Counted from the first letter of the stretch, positions 45,065 through 53,399 are shown. The stretch: 64,000 nucleotides of DNA from an uncultured Selenomonas sp. (GCA_905372355.1 CAJPOT010000001.1:124001-188000); one strand, 5' to 3'. Notes: a model not told the origin generated them from the letters alone. Made by a program: numbers and translations.

Positions 45065-46180
45065 ATGGAGAGGAAGATCCTCTTGAATCCGGGTCCGGCG
45101 ACGACGACGGATACGGTGAAGATGGCACAGGTCGTGCCCGATATTTGTCCACGCGAGGAAGAGTTCGGCGCCATCATGCGCGAGGTGGCGCAGGGGCTTT
45201 TGAAGATCGTTCATGCCGATGCGAAGGAGTTTTCGTGCGTGCTCTTCTGCGGCTCCGGTACGCTCAACATGGACGTGTGCCTGAATTCGCTTCTGCCTGC
45301 GCAAAAGAAGGTTCTCATCGTAAACAACGGTGCGTATTCGGCGCGTGCCGTCGATATATGCCGCGCCTACGGGCTAGCGCATATCGACCTGCGTTTTTCC
45401 GTCGAAGACGTGCCTGATCTCAAAGCGATCGAGCGTGCGCTCGCGGACGATCCCGACATCGCTCTCGTCTATACGACGCACCACGAGACGGGCACGGGCG
45501 TCCTGAATCCCGTTCGCGAGATCGGTGCGCTTGCGCATGCGCACGGCGCGGCGTTCGTCGTCGATACGACTTCGACGTATGCGATGCTGCCCTTTTCGAT
45601 GGAGGAGGCGAACATCGACTTCTGCATGGCATCGGCGCAGAAGGGTATACAGGCGATGACGGGGCTTTCCTTTGTCATCGGCCGCACCTCACTCATCGAG
45701 ACGTCGAAGGATTATCCCGTGCGCTCGTATTACTGCAACCTCTACCAGCAGTATGCGTACTTTGAAAAGACGGGACAGATGCAGTTCACGCCGCCCGTGC
45801 AGACGATCTATGCGGCAAAGCAGGCGCTCGCCGAATACTTCGCCGAGGGTGAGGCGGCGAAGGCGGCGCGCCATGCGCGGGTGGCGCAGGCGATTCATCG
45901 CGGGCTTGCAGCCCTGGGGCTGAAGGAGGCGATCCGCCCAGAGATTCAGTCGGGACTCGTCGTCTCCGTGCTTTATCCTGCGGATGAGCACTGGGATTTT
46001 GACCGCGTGCACGACTATTGCTATGCGCATGGCTTCACGATCTATCCGGGCAAGATGCAGGAGAAGGGGACGTTCCGCCTGTGCGCGCTCGGCGCGATCG
46101 ATGAGACGGATATTGAGAAGTTTTTCCGCGTGCTGAGAGAAGCTCTTGTGGAATTGGGTATGGTTTTGCCGAAGGAATGA
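45065..46180 (+). CDS. phnW: 2-Aminoethylphosphonate-pyruvate transaminase
   Basis: 371 residues from ATG 45065, with GGAGGCGG upstream. It is a class V PLP aminotransferase: ILLNPGPATTT at the N-terminus, GSGTLNMD, THHETGTG, VVDTTSTYAMLPF and the Schiff-base lysine K193 in ASAQKGIQAM. It interconverts phosphonoacetaldehyde and 2-aminoethylphosphonate. The nearby phosphonopyruvate decarboxylase indicates the biosynthetic direction here (the AepZ role), rather than catabolism. Confidence 0.9.
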   Translation: MERKILLNPGPATTTDTVKMAQVVPDICPREEEFGAIMREVAQGLLKIVHADAKEFSCVLFCGSGTLNMDVCLNSLLPAQKKVLIVNNGAYSARAVDICRAYGLAHIDLRFSVEDVPDLKAIERALADDPDIALVYTTHHETGTGVLNPVREIGALAHAHGAAFVVDTTSTYAMLPFSMEEANIDFCMASAQKGIQAMTGLSFVIGRTSLIETSKDYPVRSYYCNLYQQYAYFEKTGQMQFTPPVQTIYAAKQALAEYFAEGEAAKAARHARVAQAIHRGLAALGLKEAIRPEIQSGLVVSVLYPADEHWDFDRVHDYCYAHGFTIYPGKMQEKGTFRLCALGAIDETDIEKFFRVLREALVELGMVLPKE

Positions 46181-46216
46181 AACGGCAATGAATGGGACAG
46201 GAGAGACAGAAGAGAG

Positions 46217-46945
46217 ATGAATCGCTGGCAGGAAATCTGGAATAAGAGAAGCGCACAGCTTGCAGGCATTGATCGCTCGGACAAGCGGGCGATGCTCTTG
46301 GAACTCAAGCGCATCGATGGCTATGATGTCGTGGAGGGCGGTATTCCATACGAGTCGTTTATGAAACAGCACGAAGAAACCCGGGCGGCACTCTGTCTGC
46401 CTGAGAAGGGGAGTATTTTCGAGGTCGGCTGTGGTGCAGGTGCGAACCTCTGGCTGTTTCAGCAGGATGGATATTCTGTCGGTGGCATGGACTATTCGGA
46501 ACAGATGGTCTCTGTCTTGACAAATGTCTTCCATGGGAGGGGACTGCGGGAAGCCGTTTGTGCGGAAGCGAGGCACTTGCCGCAGGAGGAGAAGTATGAT
46601 GCGGTGTTTTCAGGGGCCGTCTTTCACTACTTCCCCGATGAGTCGTATGCACAAGAGGTCATGGAGAGGATGGTCGGAAAATCGCGTGGCAGTATCGGCA
46701 TCATCGAAGTGCATGATGCCAAGAAGAAGGACGAGTTCTTCGCTTTCCGTCGTCAGATTGATCCTGACTATGACGCGCATTATCAAGGGCTGGACAAACT
46801 CTTCTATGAGAAGAGTTTCTTTGAGGATTTTGCGGAGAAGCATGCTCTTCGGGTCTCGTTCGAGCCGGTGCAGGTGGAGGGCTATTGGAATGCGCCATTC
46901 CTCTATTCCGTGTTTTTTTCTCGCGAGGAAGTGCCGAAAGAATGA
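46217..46945 (+). CDS. Class I SAM-dependent methyltransferase in the phosphonate operon
   Basis: 242 residues. Motif I is SIFEVGCGAGANLWLF near residue 66, followed by VGGMDYSEQMV and YDAVFSGAVFHYF. The fold is that of small-molecule methyltransferases. Lying between phnW and aepY, it may methylate 2-aminoethylphosphonate (for example at N) or the glycan or lipid that carries it; this is inference. The AGAGAG site before ATG 46217 is weak. It overlaps no neighbour but leaves only short gaps. Confidence 0.85.
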   Translation: MNRWQEIWNKRSAQLAGIDRSDKRAMLLELKRIDGYDVVEGGIPYESFMKQHEETRAALCLPEKGSIFEVGCGAGANLWLFQQDGYSVGGMDYSEQMVSVLTNVFHGRGLREAVCAEARHLPQEEKYDAVFSGAVFHYFPDESYAQEVMERMVGKSRGSIGIIEVHDAKKKDEFFAFRRQIDPDYDAHYQGLDKLFYEKSFFEDFAEKHALRVSFEPVQVEGYWNAPFLYSVFFSREEVPKE

Positions 46946-46968
46946 ATGGCAGGCAAAAGGAGGTCGTC

Positions 46969-48087
46969 ATGCAGGCGACGGAGTTTTTAAACATCTTGGG
47001 TGCAGATTTTTTCGTCGGCGTGCCCGACTCGCAGCTGCGCGCTCTTTGCGACGCCTTGATGGAGCGATACGGCAATCATGCGCCGCACGTCATCGCGGCG
47101 AACGAGGGGACGGCGGCGGGAATCGCGGCGGGACATTATCTTGCGACGGGGCGCTCGCCGCTCGTCTATTTGCAGAACAGCGGTGAGGGCAACATCGTCA
47201 ATGCACTCGCGTCGCTGCTGCACGAGAAGGCGTACGCGATCCCGCTGATCTTCGTCATCGGCTGGCGCGGCGAGCCGGGCGTGAAGGACGAGCCGCAGCA
47301 CGCCTATCAGGGCGAGGTGACGCTTCCGCTGCTCGAACTTCTGCAGGTCGAGCATTTCGTGCTCGCGAAGGAGACGCGAGGAGAAGACGTGCGCGCCGCT
47401 ATGGAACGCTTCCGCTCGTCTTTGGAGGCAGGGCGCTCGGTGGCCTTCGTCGTTCGAAAGGGCGCGCTCGCGCACGATACGAAGGTTTCCTACAAAAACG
47501 GCTATGCGCTGCGCCGTGAGGAGGCGATTCGCACGATCCTCGACGCCGCAGACGAGAGCGATGTCTTCGTCTCGACGACAGGCAAGGCGAGCCGCGAGCT
47601 TTTCGAGCTTCGCGAGGAGCGCGGCGAGGGGCACGAGCGCGATTTTTTGACGATCGGCTCGATGGGGCACAGCTCGTCCATCGCGCTCGGCATTGCGCTC
47701 GAAAGGAAGGGGCGGCGCACGTGGTGCCTCGACGGCGACGGCGCCTTCCTCATGCACATGGGCGCGGCCGCTGTCATCGCTGCCGCAAAGCCATCGAACT
47801 TTTGCCACGTCGTCTTGAACAACGAGGCGCACGAGAGCGTCGGCGGCATGCCGACGGCGGCTTCCGCCATCGACTTTCCGGCGCTCGCGCGTGCGCTTGG
47901 CTACGCCGCCGCGCGGCGTGCAAAAGATGGCGAGGAACTTGCCGCCGCCTTGGAGGAGATGAAAGGGCAGGCAGGGCCGTGCCTTTTAGAGGTGCGATGC
48001 GCCGTCGGCTCGCGTGCCGACCTCGGCCGGCCGACGATCCCTCCAAAGGCCAACAAGCTAGCAATGATGCGTTTTCTCAGCCTTTAA
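46969..48087 (+). CDS. aepY: Phosphonopyruvate decarboxylase
   Basis: 372 residues from ATG 46969, with AAAAGGAGG upstream. FFVGVPDSQLRALCDAL and NEGTAAGIAAGHYLATG are the Ppd N-terminal signatures. The TPP site GDGAFLMHMG is near residue 255, ending in NNEAHESVGG. It converts phosphonopyruvate to phosphonoacetaldehyde, the step that drives C-P bond formation. PEP mutase (AepX), which supplies phosphonopyruvate, is not in this window. Confidence 0.93.
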   Translation: MQATEFLNILGADFFVGVPDSQLRALCDALMERYGNHAPHVIAANEGTAAGIAAGHYLATGRSPLVYLQNSGEGNIVNALASLLHEKAYAIPLIFVIGWRGEPGVKDEPQHAYQGEVTLPLLELLQVEHFVLAKETRGEDVRAAMERFRSSLEAGRSVAFVVRKGALAHDTKVSYKNGYALRREEAIRTILDAADESDVFVSTTGKASRELFELREERGEGHERDFLTIGSMGHSSSIALGIALERKGRRTWCLDGDGAFLMHMGAAAVIAAAKPSNFCHVVLNNEAHESVGGMPTAASAIDFPALARALGYAAARRAKDGEELAAALEEMKGQAGPCLLEVRCAVGSRADLGRPTIPPKANKLAMMRFLSL

Positions 48088-48115
48088 TTGATAGCAGATA
48101 CTGTCCGGTATACCC

Positions 48116-48144
48116 TTGACAAATGGTAGGATAATCGGTATGAT
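48116..48144 (+). promoter_or_regulatory. Strong sigma-70 promoter of the HMA/P-type ATPase operon
   Basis: A consensus TTGACA (48116-48121), 17-base spacer and TATGAT (48139-48144), with a leader of about 75 bases before the first ATG. Confidence 0.8.
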
Positions 48145-48226
48145 AGGAAAAGACGTTGACGCGAAGAAAGTGCCGAAGAAGCGGTCTTTCGAGTCGACAC
48201 TTTTGAATTTTAGGAGGATGAATATT

Positions 48227-48445
48227 ATGGGTACGATTTTCTCTAAGAGCGATTTCTGGATTGGTCTTGCTGTCGGTGCTGTCGCAGGCGTTTTTGGCTA
48301 TCGCTTCATGCAGGAGCGCGAGCAGCAGATGATGGCGATCCAGCAGGGTGCTCCTGCAGCGCAGGTGCCGCTTGCTGAGCTTCAGCGCCAGAAGGAAGAG
48401 CTTGAGGACCTCATCGCTGCGCAGGAAGCCGGCGCGAACCAGTAA
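48227..48445 (+). CDS. Small single-span membrane protein
   Basis: 72 residues from ATG 48227, with AGGAGG at 48212-48217. One transmembrane span (about residues 9-26, FWIGLAVGAVAGVFGYRFM) is followed by a helical, Gln/Glu-rich cytoplasmic tail. No family is assigned. As the first gene of the metal-transport operon and behind a strong promoter, it may be an accessory subunit of the ATPase system. A hairpin before the next gene may reduce readthrough. Confidence 0.75.
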   Translation: MGTIFSKSDFWIGLAVGAVAGVFGYRFMQEREQQMMAIQQGAPAAQVPLAELQRQKEELEDLIAAQEAGANQ

Positions 48446-48458
48446 GGGAAACATAAGA

Positions 48459-48516
48459 GGGGCTGCGACAGGCAAATGCTCGTATCGTCATGGCATATTG
48501 CGTGCGCAGCCCCTTT
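48459..48516 (+). terminator. Partial terminator/attenuator inside the HMA operon
   Basis: AGGGGCTGCG (48459-48468) pairs with CGCAGCCCCT (48505-48514), followed by TT and more T. The loop is long (36 bases) and may fold further. It would give more transcript of the small membrane protein than of the genes after it. Confidence 0.55.
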
Positions 48517-48558
48517 CCTGTTTTGCTGTTGATAACGAATTGCATGAAGGAGGACGCT

Positions 48559-49083
48559 ATGGCAAAGATTCCTTTAGGCTTACCGCTGGCAGCGGCTGCC
48601 GCAGGCACGGTCGTGACGCTCTTTGTTCCGGCGAAGCGTCTGCATATCGTCTGCGGCACGGCATGGGCGGCACTCTCGCTCGTTCACGCTTGGCAGTATC
48701 GCAAAAAGCTCGCGAAAGATCTTGCGATGCCGTTCGGCGCAAGTCTCAAGCAAAATGTGATGAAGAAGATTGACGAGGGGCTTCAGAAGCTTCCCCTGCC
48801 GCCGACGAAGCTCGGCGCACTGATCGGCTCGATGCGTCCCGCCGCCTATGCGCCGGGCAGGATGCGCCTCTACAGCCGTTCACTCGTGGGAAACGAGAAG
48901 CTTAGAGAGCAGATTCTTGCGTACTTCGCCGACTGTCCCGAGGTGGACAAGGTCGAGTGCAGTACGCTCACCGGCTCCGTGCTCATCACCTATGAGCCGG
49001 AATTTTTTGCTGAGAACGAAGAGCTTTCACAGATTGAAACGTATGTGAAGCATCATGTGCAGATGGCACAGGGGAGGAGTTAA
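48559..49083 (+). CDS. HMA-like domain membrane-associated protein
   Basis: 174 residues. A hydrophobic N-terminal hairpin (about 5-45) is followed by a soluble domain. The latter has GRMRLYSRSLVGNEKLREQI and VDKVECSTLTGSVLITYEP, an HMA-like ferredoxin fold without the usual CxxC metal site. The pattern 'RLYSR...L.GN..L...I...' recurs in the next gene, so they are related. AAGGAGG precedes ATG 48559. Its likely role is to dock with the P-type ATPase; direct metal binding is doubtful, since the CxxC is missing. Confidence 0.75.
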   Translation: MAKIPLGLPLAAAAAGTVVTLFVPAKRLHIVCGTAWAALSLVHAWQYRKKLAKDLAMPFGASLKQNVMKKIDEGLQKLPLPPTKLGALIGSMRPAAYAPGRMRLYSRSLVGNEKLREQILAYFADCPEVDKVECSTLTGSVLITYEPEFFAENEELSQIETYVKHHVQMAQGRS

Positions 49084-49089
49084 ATCTTT

Positions 49090-49926
49090 ATGTCTTATAT
49101 GTCTGGTTTGATGATCGGCACGGCCCTTGTCCAAGGCCTCGGCAGCATGCTTTCGGGCGGCGCTTCTGCAGGCATGGGCGGCGGCATGGGCATGGGCAGG
49201 AGCGCGGGCATGAGCGGTCTTTTCGGCATGGCGTCCGGCATGGGGCGGGGCGGCATGGGCAGAAGTTCCGGCATGAGCGGACTCTTTAACATGATGCCGA
49301 CGGGCATGGGCAGCGGCATGAGCAGCATGTTCGGTCAAGGCAGGGGACGCGGCAAGGGCATGGCGCAGGACGCGTCCGGCTCTGCAGCCGTGTCTGCACC
49401 GGCAATGCCAGCTTTCGCGCTGAAGAGTGCCGTGCCCGGGCGCAGACGCTACTATGCGGCGGCCCTGCAGGGGAACGAGGAGCTGGCAAAGCTTCTGGAG
49501 AAGAACCTTGGCCGCATCGCCTTCATCGATTCCGTCAAGGCGTCGAGTGTTACGGGCAGTCTGCTCGTCTGCTATACGGGCGATGAGGGAGCTGTCGATC
49601 GCCTGATGGCGGATCTTGGCAAGCGCGTCTTTGGTGCTACGGAGCATGCGGGTTTTAATCTGCCGCAGGGGCTTTCCGATTTGCTCCCTGCGGCAGGCGT
49701 CACTCAGCCGCTCGCTGAACTCGGTGCAAGCATCCGCCGCGCAGCAGGCGCGGCGAACGTATGGCTGCACGAGAAAACGCATGGCTGGCTCGATTTCCCG
49801 TCGGTATTCGCTCTCGGCTTCATCGTGCGCGGCTTGCGCAAGATCCTGCTCTATGAACAGCGGCCGTCGGGTCCTCAGATGCTTTGGTGGGCATTCTCGA
49901 TCTTGAAAGGATGGAAGATGATATGA
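49090..49926 (+). CDS. Gly/Met-rich protein with HMA-like domain
   Basis: 278 residues. Residues 1-100 are a low-complexity, Gly-, Met- and Ser-rich segment with repeats of the form G-M-S-G-L-F. This could bind soft metals through Met thioethers or self-associate. Then RRRYYAAALQGNEELAKLLE and IDSVKASSVTGSLLVCYTG mark an HMA-like fold similar to the upstream gene, again without CxxC. A C-terminal segment may touch the membrane. The gene ends in an ATGA overlap with the ATPase. No known family name is given for the Met-rich part. Confidence 0.75.
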   Translation: MSYMSGLMIGTALVQGLGSMLSGGASAGMGGGMGMGRSAGMSGLFGMASGMGRGGMGRSSGMSGLFNMMPTGMGSGMSSMFGQGRGRGKGMAQDASGSAAVSAPAMPAFALKSAVPGRRRYYAAALQGNEELAKLLEKNLGRIAFIDSVKASSVTGSLLVCYTGDEGAVDRLMADLGKRVFGATEHAGFNLPQGLSDLLPAAGVTQPLAELGASIRRAAGAANVWLHEKTHGWLDFPSVFALGFIVRGLRKILLYEQRPSGPQMLWWAFSILKGWKMI

Positions 49927-52013
49927 CGTATGGGACATGCTCGCTCCGCCTATCGGCGGATCTTGCTCAGGATAAGCGCGCCCTCTTGGGTGCACAGCTT
50001 CGAAGCATAAAGGGCGTCGTCGCCGCTTCGGTCGGCGACAAGGCGCTGACGGTTTGGTACAAGGAAGAATTGCCCCTCGCACTCGTGCGTCGGCTCGTCA
50101 AGCGCATGGAAGAAGAGTGCGCACCGAGCGATCCCGAGCTTGACATGGCGGGCTATCGGCGCGAAGCGATCTTCTCGCTCGCGAGCTTCGCGGGCATGAA
50201 GGCGCTCGAAAAGCTCGCGCCTGAAGCCTTTGCGGGAATGAAGGTGTTTCGCAGCCTCCTCGTCTTGGCCATCGCGCGCAACTTCCTCAAGAACGGCGTC
50301 GTGGGCATGGTGAAAGAGCGCCGCCCGAACGCCGATACGCTGACGAGCACGGCGGTCATCGCCTCCGTGCTCGCAGGCAAGCCCGAATCGAGCCTCACGC
50401 TGCTGACGCTGTCGAACGGCGCTGAGATGCTGACCGCCTACGCAGCGGAGCGCGCGAAGAAGCAGATTTCCGGCCTTCTGAACATGAACCAGCGCTTCGT
50501 CTGGCTCGTTGACGGCGGCGTCGAGCGCAAGGTCGCGGTCGAGTCCGTGCAGGTCGGCGACCGCATCGCGGCACATTCGGGCGAGATGATCTGCGTCGAC
50601 GGCCGCGTCGTCAGCGGCAAGGCGTCCGTGAACCAGGCGTCGATCACGGGCGAGTCGAATCCCGCGATGAAGCGCGAGAAGTCGCCTGTCTACGCAGGCT
50701 CTGTCATCGAGGTCGGCGAGATCGTCATCGAGGTCGAGAAGACGGGCAAGGACACGTCGCTCGCGCACATCGTCCACCTCGTCGAAGAGGCGCAGTCGAG
50801 ACGTGCGCCCGTGCAGAACTTCGCCGACAACATGGCGAACATGCTCGTGCCGATCTCGTTCCTCGGCGCGGCGATCGTCTACGGCGCGACGCGCGATTGG
50901 CAGAGGGTGCTGAACCTCCTGTTCATCGACTTCTCGTGCGGCTTGAAGCTCTCGACAGCGACGGCGATTTCCGCTTCGATTGCGGCGGCGGCGAAGAAGG
51001 GCATCCTCGTCAAGGGCGGCAACTATATGGAAGCGCTCGCTAATACCGATACCGTCGTCCTCGACAAGACGGGCACGATCACGGTCGGCATCCCGCAGAT
51101 TTCCTCCATCAAGACGGCGGAGGGCGTGACGGAGAAGGAGATGATCCTTCTGGCGGCATCGGCGGAGATGCACTCCGTGCATCCTCTGGCCGTCGCTATT
51201 CAGAAGTACGTCAAGGACAACAACTGGGAAGTGCCGCAGCACCGCTCGTCGAAGACGATCGTCGCACGCGGCATGCAGGCGGTTGTGCCTGATTTTGACG
51301 GCTTCAAGGGCGGCGACGTGATCGTCGGCAGCTACAAGTTCATGAAGGAGCGCGGCGTGCAGGGCGCGGGCGAGCTCGTCGTCGAGGACACGACGGAAAA
51401 CTTCCTCTACATCGCGCGGAACGGCTCGCTCATGGGCATCATCGGCATCACCGATCCCGTGCGCCCGAAGATGAAAAAGACGCTGAACCAGATGCGCCGT
51501 TACGGCGTCGACGAGATCGTGATGCTCACGGGCGACTCGGAGAAGGTTGCCGATCATGTGGCACGTCAGATGGACATCGACTCCTACCATGCCGAGGTCT
51601 TGCCCGAAGACAAGGCGAACTACGTCATGAAGCTCAAGGAGCGCGGCGGCAGGGTCATGATGGTCGGCGACGGCATCAACGATGCGCCGGCGCTTGCCTT
51701 TGCCGACGTCGGCGTGACGCTCGGCGGCCGCCAGACGGACATCGCCGCCGAGTCGTCGGCGGTGACGATCCGCTCGGAAGATCCCGAAGGCCTCGTCGAT
51801 GCTCTGCGTCTCGGCAAGCGCACGATGGGACTGATCCATCAGAATTTCCGCGCGACGATCCTCGTCAACTCGGGCGCCATGCTCATGGGCGCCTTGGGCA
51901 TGATCAGCCCGCTGTGGGCGGCTGTCATCCACAACACGGCGACGCTCGCCGTCGTCTTAAACAGCGCGCGCATCCTCTCGACAGGCAAAAAGCCTGTAAG
52001 GCGCGTCGGCTGA
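49923..52013 (+). CDS. P1B-like heavy-metal P-type ATPase with diverged membrane motif
   Basis: 696 residues from ATG 49923 (ATGA overlap). The N-terminal 70 residues are HMA-like without CxxC. TGES is near 242, the phosphorylated aspartate is D381 in DKTGT, the HP motif of P1B pumps is near 418 (SVHPLAVAI) and GDGINDAP is near 582. The transmembrane metal motif, usually CPC, reads FSCGLKL (S338-C339-G340). The last span has HNTATLAVVLNS. It must move a metal ion by ATP hydrolysis, but the metal cannot be assigned. A terminator follows the gene. Confidence 0.9.
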   Translation: MTYGTCSLRLSADLAQDKRALLGAQLRSIKGVVAASVGDKALTVWYKEELPLALVRRLVKRMEEECAPSDPELDMAGYRREAIFSLASFAGMKALEKLAPEAFAGMKVFRSLLVLAIARNFLKNGVVGMVKERRPNADTLTSTAVIASVLAGKPESSLTLLTLSNGAEMLTAYAAERAKKQISGLLNMNQRFVWLVDGGVERKVAVESVQVGDRIAAHSGEMICVDGRVVSGKASVNQASITGESNPAMKREKSPVYAGSVIEVGEIVIEVEKTGKDTSLAHIVHLVEEAQSRRAPVQNFADNMANMLVPISFLGAAIVYGATRDWQRVLNLLFIDFSCGLKLSTATAISASIAAAAKKGILVKGGNYMEALANTDTVVLDKTGTITVGIPQISSIKTAEGVTEKEMILLAASAEMHSVHPLAVAIQKYVKDNNWEVPQHRSSKTIVARGMQAVVPDFDGFKGGDVIVGSYKFMKERGVQGAGELVVEDTTENFLYIARNGSLMGIIGITDPVRPKMKKTLNQMRRYGVDEIVMLTGDSEKVADHVARQMDIDSYHAEVLPEDKANYVMKLKERGGRVMMVGDGINDAPALAFADVGVTLGGRQTDIAAESSAVTIRSEDPEGLVDALRLGKRTMGLIHQNFRATILVNSGAMLMGALGMISPLWAAVIHNTATLAVVLNSARILSTGKKPVRRVG

Positions 52014-52025
52014 AAGAAATGAATG

Positions 52026-52063
52026 AAAAAGGATGCCGTACGAAGGTGTGCGGCATCCTTTTT
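52026..52063. terminator. Bidirectional terminator between the ATPase operon and yafQ
   Basis: AAAAAGGATGCCG (52026-52038) pairs perfectly with CGGCATCCTTTTT (52051-52063). It lies between the convergent ends at 52013 (+) and 52068 (-). Confidence 0.85.
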
Positions 52064-52067
52064 CTTG

Positions 52068-52340
52068 TTAAAACAAATCACTATGCGTGCCAGTCCGAAG
52101 CAGTATCAATGTGTCCTTCTGTACTTGATAAATCAAAAGCCAGTCAGGTTGTATGTGGCATTCTCGCATGTTCTTATAGTTCCTTGAATTTGTCAGTCGA
52201 TGATCGCGGTAAGATTCGGGCAAGGTCCGCCCGTTGCTCAAAAGTGCAATGACCGTTTCCAATTCTTTGGGATTGCAGCCGCGCTTCAGCGCCAACTTGT
52301 AGTCTCTCTTGAATTGACTTCCGAAATTGAGCTTACGCAT
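52068..52340 (-). CDS. yafQ: YafQ-type toxin (RelE superfamily mRNA interferase)
   Basis: 90 residues. FKRDYKLALKRGCNPKELETVI and YRDHRLTNSRNYKNMRECHI followed by PDWLLIYQV are typical of YafQ. A C-terminal histidine (TGTHSDLF) fits the catalytic one of the family. It cleaves mRNA on the ribosome when free of its antitoxin. It overlaps the dinJ stop by 8 bases, the usual antitoxin-first order. Confidence 0.93.
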   Translation of the reverse strand: MRKLNFGSQFKRDYKLALKRGCNPKELETVIALLSNGRTLPESYRDHRLTNSRNYKNMRECHIQPDWLLIYQVQKDTLILLRTGTHSDLF

Positions 52341-52611
52341 TTAGCGCCGCCATAAGCTCGTCTACGCTTTCAAAAGGACCTTGCAGGTCGTCGCCCTTTT
52401 CCGCCGCTTCCATCGCGGCGTAGGTGATTTCATTCGGCTCGCACTCTTCATCCGTGTTCACTTCGAAAGGCAGTCCGTGGCAGCGCAAGGCTTGACGATA
52501 AAAAATTCCTGTTGCAGTGCTCAAATCCATGCCGAGAGCCTTGAAAAGCTCAGCTGCCTGCGCTTTGAGTTCTGGTTCCATACGAAGCGTCATGGTTCCT
52601 TTATGCGCCAT
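52333..52611 (-). CDS. dinJ: DinJ/RelB-type antitoxin
   Basis: 92 residues from ATG at 52611; TTG 52629 would add six residues. TMTLRMEPELKAQAAELFKALGMDLSTATGIFYRQAL is the ribbon-helix-helix region that binds DNA and dimerises (quoted here as a span, residues about 5-42). The acidic C-terminus should wrap around YafQ. It probably represses its own promoter, which lies 42-70 bases upstream. Confidence 0.92.
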   Translation of the reverse strand: MAHKGTMTLRMEPELKAQAAELFKALGMDLSTATGIFYRQALRCHGLPFEVNTDEECEPNEITYAAMEAAEKGDDLQGPFESVDELMAALNA

Positions 52612-52652
52612 TTGAAATACCCCTTTCAAAATGTTTGTTGACTTCTCTTCTA

Positions 52653-52681
52653 ATTATATAAAATATATGGCTTCTACACAA
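52653..52681 (-). promoter_or_regulatory. Promoter of dinJ-yafQ
   Basis: On the minus strand, TTGTGT (52681-52676) and a perfect TATAAT (52658-52653) are spaced by 17 bases. The spacer and -10 are AT-rich with partial palindromes that could be DinJ operators. Confidence 0.7.
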
Positions 52682-52722
52682 GACCAAGACAAAAGTTATA
52701 CGAATCCCCCTTTATTATGGAC

Positions 52723-52751
52723 TTGACAATCATTCTCATCCCATTTATAAT
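52723..52751 (+). promoter_or_regulatory. Iron-regulated promoter with Fur box ahead of the DUF2325 gene
   Basis: A consensus TTGACA (52723-52728) and TATAAT (52746-52751) are spaced by 17 bases. TGACAATCATTCTCA (52724-52738) matches the 7-1-7 Fur box TGATAATnATTATCA at 12 of 14 defined positions and overlaps the -35 and spacer, the ideal place for repression. Confidence 0.78.
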
Positions 52752-52808
52752 TATGTCATAAAGATGAGTGATATTCATATTCAAGGATAAAAGAAAGGGA
52801 GAGTGGTT

Positions 52809-53093
52809 ATGAGCAGTGTGGTGATTCTTGGGGGGAACGAGTGTATGGAGTGCCGTTATCGTGAGGCATGCAAGAGCTGCGGGTTCAAGGCGAAGGTTTT
52901 TCCGAAGATGTGTCGAGACCTCAGGAGGAAGATCGGCTCGCCTGACCTCATCATTCTTTTCACGAGCACGGCATCACACCAGCTTGCCATGCATGCGCAG
53001 GAAGAGGCGAAGAAGTGCAATGCGAAGATCGCTTTCTGCCACTCGGCAAGCATGGCGGCGTTGCAGAACGTCCTCGCTGAGCACTCAGCATGA
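52809..53093 (+). CDS. DUF2325 protein
   Basis: 94 residues from ATG 52809, with AAGGGAG upstream. VVILGGNECMECRYREACKSC, shown in two parts, holds four cysteines near the N-terminus. SPDLIILFTSTASHQLAMHA fits DUF2325. The function is not known. Its Fur-box promoter and its place ahead of feoAB suggest a part in iron homeostasis. It is a separate unit from feoAB, which has its own promoter about 230 bases downstream. Confidence 0.85.
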   Translation: MSSVVILGGNECMECRYREACKSCGFKAKVFPKMCRDLRRKIGSPDLIILFTSTASHQLAMHAQEEAKKCNAKIAFCHSASMAALQNVLAEHSA

Positions 53094-53319
53094 GGGCGGA
53101 ACGCGTCATGGTGATGCGATGTCTTCCGTGATATTTTAACGAAAGCGCAGGAGCGTCGTCGGTCTCAAGGCGGAGCTTTTGGGGAGGCTACGCATTTGCA
53201 TCCCTGCAGTATTTTTTACGGGAAGGGTGCAATTTCTTCGGCGGAACGTCCGCCCGCTGTTTGATTAAATGAGAATATTTATAAATTGATAGAAAAAGTT
53301 CAAATCGCGCCTTATTTCC

Positions 53320-53348
53320 TTGACAGCATGAGCTGGATAGAGTATTAT
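53320..53348 (+). promoter_or_regulatory. Promoter of feoAB
   Basis: A consensus TTGACA (53320-53325), 17-base spacer, TATTAT (53343-53348). The transcript would start near 53355 and have a leader of about 170 bases with hairpin element C. Confidence 0.7.
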
Positions 53349-53399
53349 TATCTCTGCCGATGAACTGGATTCAGTTTCATTGTCGTTCTCATTTTTTAT

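Noticed and set aside
48459..48516. A riboswitch in the HMA operon
   Set aside because: Only one long-looped stem with a T-rich end is visible; this is better read as a partial terminator.
49950..51932. A 660-residue open frame on the minus strand
   Set aside because: Antisense to the P-type ATPase gene, low-complexity Arg/Asp/His product, no family features.
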